From SAR202 cluster bacterium (GTDB lineage: Bacteria; Chloroflexota; Dehalococcoidia; Lucifugimonadales; Lucifugimonadaceae): a stretch of 64,000 nt of DNA. A model generated the notes under the pieces. The model ran no database searches. It worked only from the letters and a program-made list of their open reading frames with translations, and was not told where the DNA came from. Position numbers and translations under genes: made by a program. This document shows, piece after piece, positions 26,821 to 35,036 of this stretch. The stretch spans positions 1 to 64,000 of the forward strand of contig VFGZ01000055.1 in the NCBI GenBank assembly GCA_009392215.1. The letters are read 5' to 3'. How positions within the stretch are numbered: the stretch's first letter is position 1; every line of letters begins with the position of its first letter.

Positions 26821-28470
26821 CTAAACAGTCCCATCTATTACGGCATCTATTACCAGCGGTTTGTTCAATTCACATCCTCTGCGAATTTGTGCGGTTAATT
26901 CATCTGGCGTTTCGACTCGTACCCCCTCAACTCCGTAAGCATCTGCTTGAGATTTAAAGTCGAGCGGTAGGTCGAAGTCTGAGGCGACGTAGCTGTCTGG
27001 TGTTGGTAGTTCTTGCATCCTGTGGTAAACATTTGAATTGAGTTTTAATATTCTGTATGACCGGTTGTTGCAGATAACGAAAACCGCAGGGATATTTGAA
27101 TTGGCGGCGGTCCATAAAGCCTGTACGGTCATTATGGCTGTTCCATCACCCATCACTCCCACTACTGGTCTATCCGGCAAGCCTAATTGAACTCCCATAG
27201 TTGCTCCCATTCCCCACCCGATAGCTCCTCCACGAATGGCGTAGTAGCTTCCTCGCTCATCTGGGCTCATTGCTTCGAAAATCAAGCCGGCGGTACTTAT
27301 TCCATCGTTAAAAACGGTGGCATCAGATGGCAGTGCCTCAGCAAATGTGGCTGCAAATGTAGCCGGGCTCATTGGAGACATATTTCGTTGCGTACTGACC
27401 GATTTAGCAAATGCTTCTCTGCGTGCAGTTGATATTGCTGCGGCATCTTTTATCCTGAGGGCTGCTTCTTCAGCTTTGGTCCCCGTAAATTCATATGAGA
27501 CAGCTTCAGCCAGTTGACTTACTACTTCCGAAGGTGCAGCAAGAATTGCAATGTCCGCTGGTTCGGACTTACCTACTGAGCCTGGGTCTGAATCGATGTG
27601 GACTAATTTAGTACTTTTAGGAATGATGTCTTCGGCTTGGTAGAAGAAATCATCAAATACTGTACATCCAGTAGCGATGATCAGATCGGCAGATCTAATT
27701 GCTTTGACTGCGTCAGGGTTACGTACTGAAAGGTTGCCCTGCCACAGAGGGTGTGTTGCAGGGAAGTTGACTTCGAATGAGCCATGTCCGTATACAGGAA
27801 TTCCTGCTGTTTCAGCCAGCTTTAATGCTGCTTGGTTACCTCCATTAAGCCGATCTCCAATAATCATGATTGGTTTGCTGGCTGTAGCAAGAAGATCACA
27901 GACTTCTCCTACTGCATTCAGGTCAGTTGATGAATTCTGCACAACTTCCGTCGAGCCTTGGATATTCACGTCTGCGATATCATCGAATGCATTAGCACTC
28001 ATTCCGACAAATACCGGTCCGGTTGGGGAAGTTTTGGCTTCCTGGAACGCTCGTCGTATGACTGATGGGACTTGTCCGGCGTGGGTGATTTCTGCGCTCC
28101 ATTTGGCAAAAGGCCTAGCCAATTCTGCCAGGTCTGAACGACCTGAACCGAGCTTTCTAATGTCTTTATTTCCAGCTGTCACTACCATCGGTGTTCCTGA
28201 ACGTAGCTGGTCAATCATCAATGACAGTCCATTGGCCAGTCCATTGTCAATGTGTAAAGACACCAGTGGTACAGTTCCTGTGCTTCTCCCATATCCCTCT
28301 GCCATGCCGACAGCGACTCCTTCTTGGAGGACAAGCATGTAATTTAAATCTTTGTATTCAGGCAGAATGGTCATCATAGGAGTTTCACTGGTGCCGGGAT
28401 TCCCGAACACATAGCTCACTCCTTCGGCCACAAACATCTGAAGTAAAGCGTGTTTGCCTGCGAGCTTCAT
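26821..28470 (-). CDS. ThDP-dependent decarboxylase/lyase, benzoylformate decarboxylase or acetolactate synthase-like
   Basis: A 549-residue three-domain ThDP enzyme. The activating Glu is at 50 in LQEGVAVG; His73 in SLHIDNG matches the active-site His of benzoylformate decarboxylase, and Thr27 in NPGTSETP takes the place of its Ser26. The ThDP/Mg motif begins MGDGTAIMTVQALW and ends CNNRSY near residues 430-460. The middle domain has normal length. No FAD-specific acetolactate synthase signature is obvious. It starts with ATG at 28470 and lies 98 bases after the deacylase gene. A 2-oxoacid decarboxylase or carboligase is likely; the acyl substrate is unknown. Confidence 0.82.
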   Translation of the reverse strand: MKLAGKHALLQMFVAEGVSYVFGNPGTSETPMMTILPEYKDLNYMLVLQEGVAVGMAEGYGRSTGTVPLVSLHIDNGLANGLSLMIDQLRSGTPMVVTAGNKDIRKLGSGRSDLAELARPFAKWSAEITHAGQVPSVIRRAFQEAKTSPTGPVFVGMSANAFDDIADVNIQGSTEVVQNSSTDLNAVGEVCDLLATASKPIMIIGDRLNGGNQAALKLAETAGIPVYGHGSFEVNFPATHPLWQGNLSVRNPDAVKAIRSADLIIATGCTVFDDFFYQAEDIIPKSTKLVHIDSDPGSVGKSEPADIAILAAPSEVVSQLAEAVSYEFTGTKAEEAALRIKDAAAISTARREAFAKSVSTQRNMSPMSPATFAATFAEALPSDATVFNDGISTAGLIFEAMSPDERGSYYAIRGGAIGWGMGATMGVQLGLPDRPVVGVMGDGTAIMTVQALWTAANSNIPAVFVICNNRSYRILKLNSNVYHRMQELPTPDSYVASDFDLPLDFKSQADAYGVEGVRVETPDELTAQIRRGCELNKPLVIDAVIDGTV

Positions 28471-28568
28471 GATGTAGATACCTTTCTTTTAAAGTTTTTC
28501 GCCAGATTGATTGATCAGTAGATATGTCACAATTATTTATGGGTTGGCTGGTGGTGAATGCTGAAGGT

Positions 28569-30158
28569 TTAATCTGTATAAGATCGAATCACGCGTCCTG
28601 GCCTTTTTCCCGTGACTTTTTTATTTCTTACTACAACAGTTCCGTTTACTAGCACGTCTTCTATTCCTTTTGAATATTTGTGAGGTTCTTGGAAAGTGGC
28701 CGTATCTTCTATTTCTGAAGGGTCAAGTATGGTGACATCTGCAAAATATCCCGGAGCTAAACGTCCTCTACGCGTAAGCTGAAGACGTTCAGCAGGGAGA
28801 GTTGTCATTTTTCTTATGGCCTCTTCAAGGGAGACTAGATTTGTTTCTCGAACTCTTTTTAAAAATCTTGGAAAAGTCCCATAGCTGCGCGGATGCGGTT
28901 TACCTGCACTCAAAGGACCAGTTGCTCGAAGGGAACTACCGTCTGATGCGATCGCGACCGATGGTGCAGCGCTGATGAGGTCAACATCTTGCTGAGCCAT
29001 ACCGGTGATTACGAGTTGTGCGTCGAATCCTTCGTAGATACGTGCTAAAGCTTCACTTTCAGTACAGTCCATTTGAGTAGCGATTTCTGGCAGCTGTTTC
29101 CCTTCGAGACTTGCATCTGGGGCGTAGTTTGCGATTGCTATTTTGCTTGGACCTGAAAATTTTTCAAAAGCTTGTTCCAATCCATTAACTATCTGTGCTC
29201 GCAGGTCGGCGTCTTTTAGTCTTTCTAGAGCCTGCTCCCTGCCTCCTTCAAGTGCCCAGCGTGGAAAAACGTTTCCGCTCATTGGTCCGCTGGCAGATAC
29301 GTATGGATAAACATCCGCGGCCGCATCAATACCGTCGTCTTGTGCTTTATCAATCATTTCTATTAGATCTGGAGATCTTCCTCTCAACGGTCCGTTGGCC
29401 TTGAGATGTGAGACTTGTACTTTGACTCCGGTCCTGCGGCCTGCTTCCAAGGCCTCCATAGTAGCTACGAACAGTCCGGGGCCTTCTGTAGACGAGTCGC
29501 GTATGTGCGATGAATAAAGTTTGTTTCTGTCAGCTGCTACCTGAACGAGTTCGAATACTTCTACCGCGAGAGAGTAGTATCCGGGAGCCATTGATAGGCC
29601 AGTTGAGAACCCAAGTGCACCTGCATCAAGACTCTCTGCTACCAGTGTTTGCATTCGTTTCAGATCACCAGAATCTGGAGCCCGTGTATCCATTCCCATC
29701 ACGGCTTTTCTGACCGTGCCGTGCCCCACTTGGGTAGCTATGTTGATATTGGAACCAGTTTTTTCTAGAGCATCTAGAAAATCACTAAAACTCGTCCAAT
29801 TAGGCGACCATTCTGTGTCATACCAAGCTTTACGGGTGTTTAGATCTGAAGCAGCTTCACCGATCAGTGGGGCGCAGAAGCTAATACCGCAATTTCCCAC
29901 GTACTCGAAAGTAACCCCTTGGGTTATTTTGCTGTCAGCGTCAGGGTCAATAAAAAATGACATGTCCGCATGACTATGCAGATCGATAAAGCCAGGTGTT
30001 ACGACTTTACCGGTTGCATCAATAACTTGATGTGCTTCTGCTTCTGTAGAATTCCCGATAGCGACGATTGTGTCGCCATTAATCGCTAAATCAGAAGAAA
30101 ATCCTGTGGCGCCAGTACCGTCTATTACTGTTCCACCGCGGATTACAACATCGAACAT
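28569..30158 (-). CDS. N-acyl-D-amino-acid deacylase (D-aminoacylase) family amidohydrolase
   Basis: A 529-residue amidohydrolase. Metal ligands His61 and His63 lie in GFIDLHSHAD, and Cys90 in YVGNCGISF is the Cys ligand that marks D-aminoacylases. LYSSHIRD and QVSHLKANG supply later His residues, and VAIASDGSS holds the catalytic Asp. The C-terminal beta domain (about 440-529) ends GKRPGRVIR. It hydrolyses N-acyl-D-amino acids or related amides. Its ATG immediately follows the TAA of the upstream ATPase gene with no spacer, and its ribosome site lies in that gene, so it is certainly part of the peptide ABC operon. The operon therefore probably imports its substrates. Confidence 0.88.
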   Translation of the reverse strand: MFDVVIRGGTVIDGTGATGFSSDLAINGDTIVAIGNSTEAEAHQVIDATGKVVTPGFIDLHSHADMSFFIDPDADSKITQGVTFEYVGNCGISFCAPLIGEAASDLNTRKAWYDTEWSPNWTSFSDFLDALEKTGSNINIATQVGHGTVRKAVMGMDTRAPDSGDLKRMQTLVAESLDAGALGFSTGLSMAPGYYSLAVEVFELVQVAADRNKLYSSHIRDSSTEGPGLFVATMEALEAGRRTGVKVQVSHLKANGPLRGRSPDLIEMIDKAQDDGIDAAADVYPYVSASGPMSGNVFPRWALEGGREQALERLKDADLRAQIVNGLEQAFEKFSGPSKIAIANYAPDASLEGKQLPEIATQMDCTESEALARIYEGFDAQLVITGMAQQDVDLISAAPSVAIASDGSSLRATGPLSAGKPHPRSYGTFPRFLKRVRETNLVSLEEAIRKMTTLPAERLQLTRRGRLAPGYFADVTILDPSEIEDTATFQEPHKYSKGIEDVLVNGTVVVRNKKVTGKRPGRVIRSYTD

Positions 30159-31235
30159 TTACGTCTCCTCTGATACTGATCCAGGCACAGGATTCTTAGA
30201 TTCATACCAGTCGCCTTTTATGCACGCAGCGCGATGATTTCCTGAAACACTCTGGAGTTCTGGTAGCTGGGTACTGCATTCTTTGGTAGCTAAGGGGCAA
30301 CGTGTACGAAAAACACACCCTGAGGGTGGGTTTAAGGGACTAGGAATATCTCCCTCAAGTACGATTCGTTCACGGCTGCGTTCTAATTCAGGGTTAGCGG
30401 TGGGCACCGCTGAGAGCAATGCTTGTGTGTAAGGATGCTTTGGATGATTGTAGATATCATCTCTAGAACCAATCTCGACGATTTTGCCCAGATACATTAC
30501 TGCGACACGATCGCTTATATTACGTACCACAGATAAATCATGGGCTATGAAGATATACGCGAGTCCAAATTCAGTCTGTAAATCTTTGATCAGGTTGATA
30601 ACCTGGGCCTGAATGGACACATCAAGGGCGGAAACAGGTTCATCAAGCACCATGACCTCTGGTTTTGCCGCTAGTGCACGCGCAACGCCGATTCGCTGTC
30701 GTTGGCCACCTGAAAACTCATGAGGGTATCGCCCGGCCATCATGGAGTTGAGGCCGACAATTTTTAATAATTCTGCGACTCTTCGTTTGTAGTCACTTTT
30801 TGTTGTGGTCAAACGATGAATCTTTAAAGGCTCTCCAACTAGATTGCCTGCCGACATGCGTGGGTTTAAGGATCCGAAGGGATCTTGAAAAACCATTCCG
30901 AGGTGACGCCGAACATCTCGTAGGCGGTTGCCTGTGGATTGTGTAATATCCTCTCCATTGAGCAATATCTGACCTTCGGTGGCATTTTCTAACTTGAGAA
31001 TTGCTCTTCCAATAGTGGTTTTTCCGGAACCACTTTCTCCTACCAGTCCGAGGGTTTCTCCAGAGTTAACGGTTAGGTTTACACCGTCCACTGCTTTAAT
31101 GACTCCGACTTGTCGTTGAAGGATAAAACCTTCAGTCACGGGGAAGTGAACTTTTAAATCCCGTATCTCTAACAAAGGGGATTGTGTGTTTGAGTCGGTC
31201 TGACTTATCGTAGAGTCAGCGGTTGTAGTTGTCAC
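30159..31235 (-). CDS. Peptide/nickel-type ABC transporter ATP-binding protein (OppF/DppF-like)
   Basis: A 358-residue ATPase. Walker A is GESGSGKTTIG, the signature FSGGQRQRIGVARAL, and Walker B VMVLDEPVSALD. The C-terminal oligopeptide-family extension has GCVFRTRCPLATKECS and further Cys. It powers a dipeptide/oligopeptide importer with the partner ATPase upstream. The start is GTG at 31235; its GTGA overlaps the TGA of the upstream gene, a four-base overlap typical of coupled translation. It is followed directly by the deacylase gene. Confidence 0.93.
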   Translation of the reverse strand: MTTTTADSTISQTDSNTQSPLLEIRDLKVHFPVTEGFILQRQVGVIKAVDGVNLTVNSGETLGLVGESGSGKTTIGRAILKLENATEGQILLNGEDITQSTGNRLRDVRRHLGMVFQDPFGSLNPRMSAGNLVGEPLKIHRLTTTKSDYKRRVAELLKIVGLNSMMAGRYPHEFSGGQRQRIGVARALAAKPEVMVLDEPVSALDVSIQAQVINLIKDLQTEFGLAYIFIAHDLSVVRNISDRVAVMYLGKIVEIGSRDDIYNHPKHPYTQALLSAVPTANPELERSRERIVLEGDIPSPLNPPSGCVFRTRCPLATKECSTQLPELQSVSGNHRAACIKGDWYESKNPVPGSVSEET

Positions 31236-32233
31236 GGAGTTATTCCTAGTAGGTTTTTGTTAACTCGTTGGTGTTCCCAGCATGCTCCGAAGTGCGCATC
31301 TTCCACTTCTTCCAACTCAGGTTCAGATTCTTGACATTTTTGTTCAGCATAGTCACATCGATCGATAAATGCGCAACCTTTGGGCAAATCAGTTAGGTTT
31401 GGTATTTCCCCGCGTATCGGTTGCAGTCTTATATCAGCATCGAGATCTAATGTCGGCACGGAGTTTAAAAGTCCTACGGTGTAGGGGTGCTTGGGTTGTT
31501 TATAAACTTGATCGAGGCTACCGGATTCTCGTAATTTTCCTGCATACATGACATTCACACTGTCAGCGTAACGGGCAACGACCCCAAGGTTGTGCGTAAT
31601 GATGATTACGGATGTGCCAAGTCGGTCAGTAAGTTCTTTGATGATTTCTAAAATCTGGGCCTGAATGGTTACATCAAGAGCGGTAGTGGCTTCGTCGGCT
31701 ATCAGTAACTTCGGTTCGCAGCTTAGGGCCATTGCGATCATGATTCTCTGTCGTTGACCACCTGAAGTCTGGTGGGGGAATGTTTTAAGTCTCGTTGCCG
31801 GATCGGGTATTCCGACCAGTTCAAGCAGTTCGCTCGACCTGCTCAATGACTGTTGTTTGGTCATACCCAGATGTAGTTCTAGTGGTTCACGTAATTGGCG
31901 TCCTATACTGAGTACTGGATTCAGCGATGTCATGGGCTCTTGAAAAATCATTCCAATATCGCGACCTCTGACGTTTTGCATTTCCTCTTCGGATATTTTC
32001 AAAAGGTTTTGGTCTTGGAAAATTACATCCCCGGATACGATTCTTCCCGGGGGAGATGGGACTAGGCGCATTATGGAAAGTGCTGTGACGCTTTTGCCGC
32101 AGCCACTCTCTCCGACCAGTCCCAATGTTTCACCTTCTCTTAATTTAAATGAAACGTCGTTTACTGCTTTAATCGTTCCTGCCGAGGTGTTGAAATGGGT
32201 CGAAAGATTTTTAACATCGAGCAATGTCGACAT
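31232..32233 (-). CDS. Peptide/nickel-type ABC transporter ATP-binding protein (OppD/DppD-like)
   Basis: A 333-residue ATPase with Walker A GESGCGKSVTALS, signature TSGGQRQRIMIAMAL, Walker B LLIADEATTALDVT and the OppD-type C-terminal Cys segment (GCAFIDRCDYAEQKC). The N-terminal half shows the Q-loop region MIFQEPMTSLNPV of the opp/dpp group. It starts with ATG at 32233, 91 bases downstream of the lipoprotein gene, and overlaps the next ATPase by four bases. It energises transport together with that subunit. Confidence 0.93.
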   Translation of the reverse strand: MSTLLDVKNLSTHFNTSAGTIKAVNDVSFKLREGETLGLVGESGCGKSVTALSIMRLVPSPPGRIVSGDVIFQDQNLLKISEEEMQNVRGRDIGMIFQEPMTSLNPVLSIGRQLREPLELHLGMTKQQSLSRSSELLELVGIPDPATRLKTFPHQTSGGQRQRIMIAMALSCEPKLLIADEATTALDVTIQAQILEIIKELTDRLGTSVIIITHNLGVVARYADSVNVMYAGKLRESGSLDQVYKQPKHPYTVGLLNSVPTLDLDADIRLQPIRGEIPNLTDLPKGCAFIDRCDYAEQKCQESEPELEEVEDAHFGACWEHQRVNKNLLGITP

Positions 32234-32324
32234 AGCCGATTAGCCTCTCTGTAAGAGTTTTGGTGAGGTGTATACATATTTGACATTAGGACGATTCATT
32301 TTGGTTGTCTCTAATCGCAAAAAT

Positions 32325-32978
32325 TCAGTATCCCAGTACAATATTGCAGTTCGTTAGTGTAAGGATTCTGTTGTCAGCATCCCATGTATCAATTGTTCCA
32401 ACGACTGAGTTTGTGCCGTCAGGTGTGAATCTACGGAGTTCAGCATCGGTGATGATTTCGAATATACATGTCACACGTCCGTTGCCAGCCTTGAAGCTGA
32501 CATAGGACTCTCCACCTGCATCAGTGCCGGCTTCTAGTACATTACCTTGGACTACAAATTTCTTGCCGATTTTTGGGGTTGCAGTATCAGGTGACTTGCG
32601 GAATTCCTTTTCAAGGTCTCTTGCACTTGTTCGTGTGAAGTCATCAGCCGATAATTCATCTACAAGTCCACCTGTAGATTTCTCGTCAATGGTTTTACTT
32701 GGTGGTGTGGGCGTTGGAGTGGCTTCAACTTTTTTCTCAATTGTCGGTGATGGTGCTACGGTAGCTTCTTCAAGTGGCGCTCCTATTACGGGAGATATTT
32801 TCTCCTGCTGGAACATTAGGTTATTTTCATCATCTTTATTATTTGTATTGGCTGGGTTGTTTTCGGTGGTTGTCGCTGAGCTACCGGAACCATCATCTGA
32901 TCCTCCACATGCGAGAACGCCTGATAGAAGAGCAGCCGAGAATATGAGCGTAACTAATTGATTTACGAACGTTTTCAT
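32325..32978 (-). CDS. Lipoprotein with C-terminal OB-fold (tRNA_anti-like) domain, within a peptide ABC operon
   Basis: A 217-residue protein. The N terminus is a lipoprotein signal with lipobox LSGVLAC (Cys24). A low-complexity Ser/Asn/Thr/Pro linker spans about 28-105. The C-terminal region (about 110-217) contains GKKFVVQGNVLEAGTD, SYVSFKAGNG, VTCIFE and VVGTIDTWD: alternating strands with a Gly pattern seen in OB-fold tRNA_anti-like domains. No enzymatic residues are evident. Its ATG follows the stop of the permease gene with no gap and has a GAGGAG site. It is thus a fixed member of the operon, which is unusual. It may be a periplasmic or surface accessory of the importer, or an envelope protein riding along. 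Confidence 0.75.
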   Translation of the reverse strand: MKTFVNQLVTLIFSAALLSGVLACGGSDDGSGSSATTTENNPANTNNKDDENNLMFQQEKISPVIGAPLEEATVAPSPTIEKKVEATPTPTPPSKTIDEKSTGGLVDELSADDFTRTSARDLEKEFRKSPDTATPKIGKKFVVQGNVLEAGTDAGGESYVSFKAGNGRVTCIFEIITDAELRRFTPDGTNSVVGTIDTWDADNRILTLTNCNIVLGY

Positions 32979-33899
32979 CTATTTTTCTCCTCGCAGGCGT
33001 GGGTCCAAAACATCTCTAAGTCCATCCCCAACTATATTTGCAGCAAATACTGTTAGAGCCAGGAACGCTCCCGGGAAAAATGCTATCCAAAAACCCACCC
33101 TGATGAATTCACGGCCAGACGAAATGATGTTGCCCCAACTCGGGATAAATTCTGGTGTTCCAACTCCCAGAAATCCTAATGCCGCTTCTGTGAGGATTGC
33201 TCCTCCAAAAAATATTGAAGCCTGAATGATCACAGGTGCTAGTGTGTTGGGGGCTATGTGCAAGAAAAGAATACGCTTTGTGCTTGCACCCGATGCTCTC
33301 GCTGCATCTACGTAAGTTCTTTCTCGTAGGCTCAAAACTACTGCTCTTACCACGCGAGTCATGGCGGGCGTATCGACAATTGCGATTATGATAATCACAT
33401 TGGTAAGGCTGCTACCAAGTGCTGCTACGAGAGCAAGTGCAAGTATCAATGTTGGAAACGACATCATGCCGTCCATAACCCGCATAACTATATTGTCGGC
33501 AACACGGTTGTATCCAACGATTACGCCCAACGTAACGCCTACTATGGTTACTATGATTGCGACGCCAATACCTACATACAGTGATGTTTTTGAGCCATGC
33601 AAAGTCCGTGAATACACGTCGCGTCCTAGTTTGTCGGTTCCAAACCAGTGGTCAGCTGATGGGCCATTAATTCGTTCAGATACTGCCAGTTCGGTAGGAT
33701 CATACCGCGCCACCGTTGAAGCGGTAGGCAGTAAAGTCAAGATAGCGATACCCACCATCACGGTTAGGATGATCGACCCGATCATCAGATTTGGATTTGA
33801 CTTTAATGTCTTCCAACTTGTCGCAACCATTTTGCGAAGACGAACTTTGAGCGGGGGATCTTCGTAAATATCTACGTCTGTTTCGTAAGTAGTTTCCAC
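32979..33899 (-). CDS. ABC transporter permease (OppC/DppC-like)
   Basis: A 306-residue membrane protein with an N-terminal cytoplasmic stretch, an early helix (about 40-60) and five more helices. A DNQ-type motif of OppC proteins is seen as GTDKLGRDVYSRTLHG near residues 86-101. The EAA loop is RASGASTKRILFLHIAPN. It forms the pore with OppB-like protein 33900-34841. The start is GTG at 33899, directly after the upstream TAA, with a GAGG site six bases ahead. Length is normal. Confidence 0.92.
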   Translation of the reverse strand: METTYETDVDIYEDPPLKVRLRKMVATSWKTLKSNPNLMIGSIILTVMVGIAILTLLPTASTVARYDPTELAVSERINGPSADHWFGTDKLGRDVYSRTLHGSKTSLYVGIGVAIIVTIVGVTLGVIVGYNRVADNIVMRVMDGMMSFPTLILALALVAALGSSLTNVIIIIAIVDTPAMTRVVRAVVLSLRERTYVDAARASGASTKRILFLHIAPNTLAPVIIQASIFFGGAILTEAALGFLGVGTPEFIPSWGNIISSGREFIRVGFWIAFFPGAFLALTVFAANIVGDGLRDVLDPRLRGEK

Positions 33900-34841
33900 T
33901 TAGAGCCTCACTCTTGGATCAAAAAAGACGTATGCAAGATCCACCATGAGATTTATAAATACGTAAAAAGATGCTAGAAGCATAAGCATTGATTGAACCA
34001 CAGGGAAATCACGATTTTGTACAGTTTCGGCAACTAGTCTTCCAAGGCCTGGGATTGTGAATACCGTTTCGGTTACCACAACTCCCGTAATTAAGGCTCC
34101 GGCCAGCGTTCCTATCACCGTGATAATTGGAATGGCTCCGGCTCGCAATGCGTGTCTGAATAGGACAGGTTTATTTGCCAATCCCTTAGCCCGTGCGGTT
34201 CGGATATAGTCTTCGCGCAGAACCTCGAGTATTGAGCCACGGGTCATTCGTATTATCACTGATGAGCCGCTGATGGCTAGCAGGGCTACTGGTAGCGTGA
34301 TGGACTTTATCCACCCGAATACATCTTCAGTTATAGATACGTAACCGATTACCGGAAACCACCTCAAATATACAGCAAATGCCAGAATGAAGATAAATCC
34401 TAGCCAGAATCCCGGTATAGAGATACCTAGCGCAGCGAATATTTGGATGCCTCTGTCCCATCGGGATCCAGCTTTCCATGCTGCGAAAACTCCCATAGGA
34501 ATTCCTAGGAGTACTGCGACAGTGCCGCCTACAATTGTAAGGGCGATCGTAGGCTCTAATCTTTGGCTGACAAGTTCGGCTACTGTTCTACCCGAGTAGA
34601 TTGATTTTCCGAAATCTCCCCTGAGTGTGCGACCGGCCCATTCCCAGAACTGGGTGGTGACTGGCTTGTCCAGCCCTAATTCAGCTCGAATGAGTTTCAC
34701 GTCGTCCGGACCGGCGTAGTCACCTGCCATGATATTTGCGGCATCGCCTGGCGCTATGTGGACTAGTGAAAACGTTGCGATTCCAACAAAGATTAATATT
34801 GGAATTACAGCGAGTACGCGCTTAAAAATATAAGCAGTCAA
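33900..34841 (-). CDS. ABC transporter permease (OppB/DppB-like)
   Basis: A 313-residue permease with about six membrane helices. The N-terminal VFFDPRVRL-ending C terminus and start AYIFKRVLAVIPILI are typical of OppB/DppB. The EAA loop reads DYIRTARAKGLANKPVLFRHALR. GDFGKSIYSGRTV is the conserved exit of the first periplasmic loop. Start is TTG at 34841; no strong ribosome site is visible. It is separated from the binding-protein gene by the hairpin at 34965-35000 and a 195-base gap. Confidence 0.9.
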   Translation of the reverse strand: MTAYIFKRVLAVIPILIFVGIATFSLVHIAPGDAANIMAGDYAGPDDVKLIRAELGLDKPVTTQFWEWAGRTLRGDFGKSIYSGRTVAELVSQRLEPTIALTIVGGTVAVLLGIPMGVFAAWKAGSRWDRGIQIFAALGISIPGFWLGFIFILAFAVYLRWFPVIGYVSITEDVFGWIKSITLPVALLAISGSSVIIRMTRGSILEVLREDYIRTARAKGLANKPVLFRHALRAGAIPIITVIGTLAGALITGVVVTETVFTIPGLGRLVAETVQNRDFPVVQSMLMLLASFYVFINLMVDLAYVFFDPRVRL

Positions 34842-34964
34842 TTAACCGTTCAAACCCTTATTTTCGAATTTATTCGAAGCTCGTCAAAAACTAACTATAT
34901 CGTGTCATCACCTAATTATTTTAGTTGGTTAAGTTTAGTGATACACGCGTTGCGAAGCTGACAA

Positions 34965-35000
34965 GCAGACGGCGAGACTCTTGTGAGTCCCGCCGCCTGC
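34965..35000 (-). terminator. 16-bp hairpin after the ABC binding-protein gene
   Basis: On the minus strand the arms GCAGGCGGCGGGACTC and GAGTCTCGCCGTCTGC, with loop ACAA, pair at all 16 positions if two G-U pairs are allowed. On the plus strand the same two positions would be A-C mismatches, so the structure belongs to the leftward transcript. It starts 37 bases after the end of the binding-protein gene. No U-tract follows, so it is more likely an mRNA stabiliser or partial terminator that keeps binding-protein levels above permease levels than a full terminator. Confidence 0.6.
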
Positions 35001-35036
35001 GATTAGTTGTACTTAGCACTCAACGATCAGAAGAAA

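Noticed and set aside
27677-28342. Open plus-strand frame of 221 codons opposite the ThDP enzyme
   Set aside because: Antisense to a complete ThDP enzyme with conserved motifs on the minus strand; no ribosome site and no recognisable domain.
33361-33867. Open plus-strand frame of 168 codons opposite the OppC-like permease
   Set aside because: A shadow of the permease gene; composition reflects the complement of membrane-helix codons.
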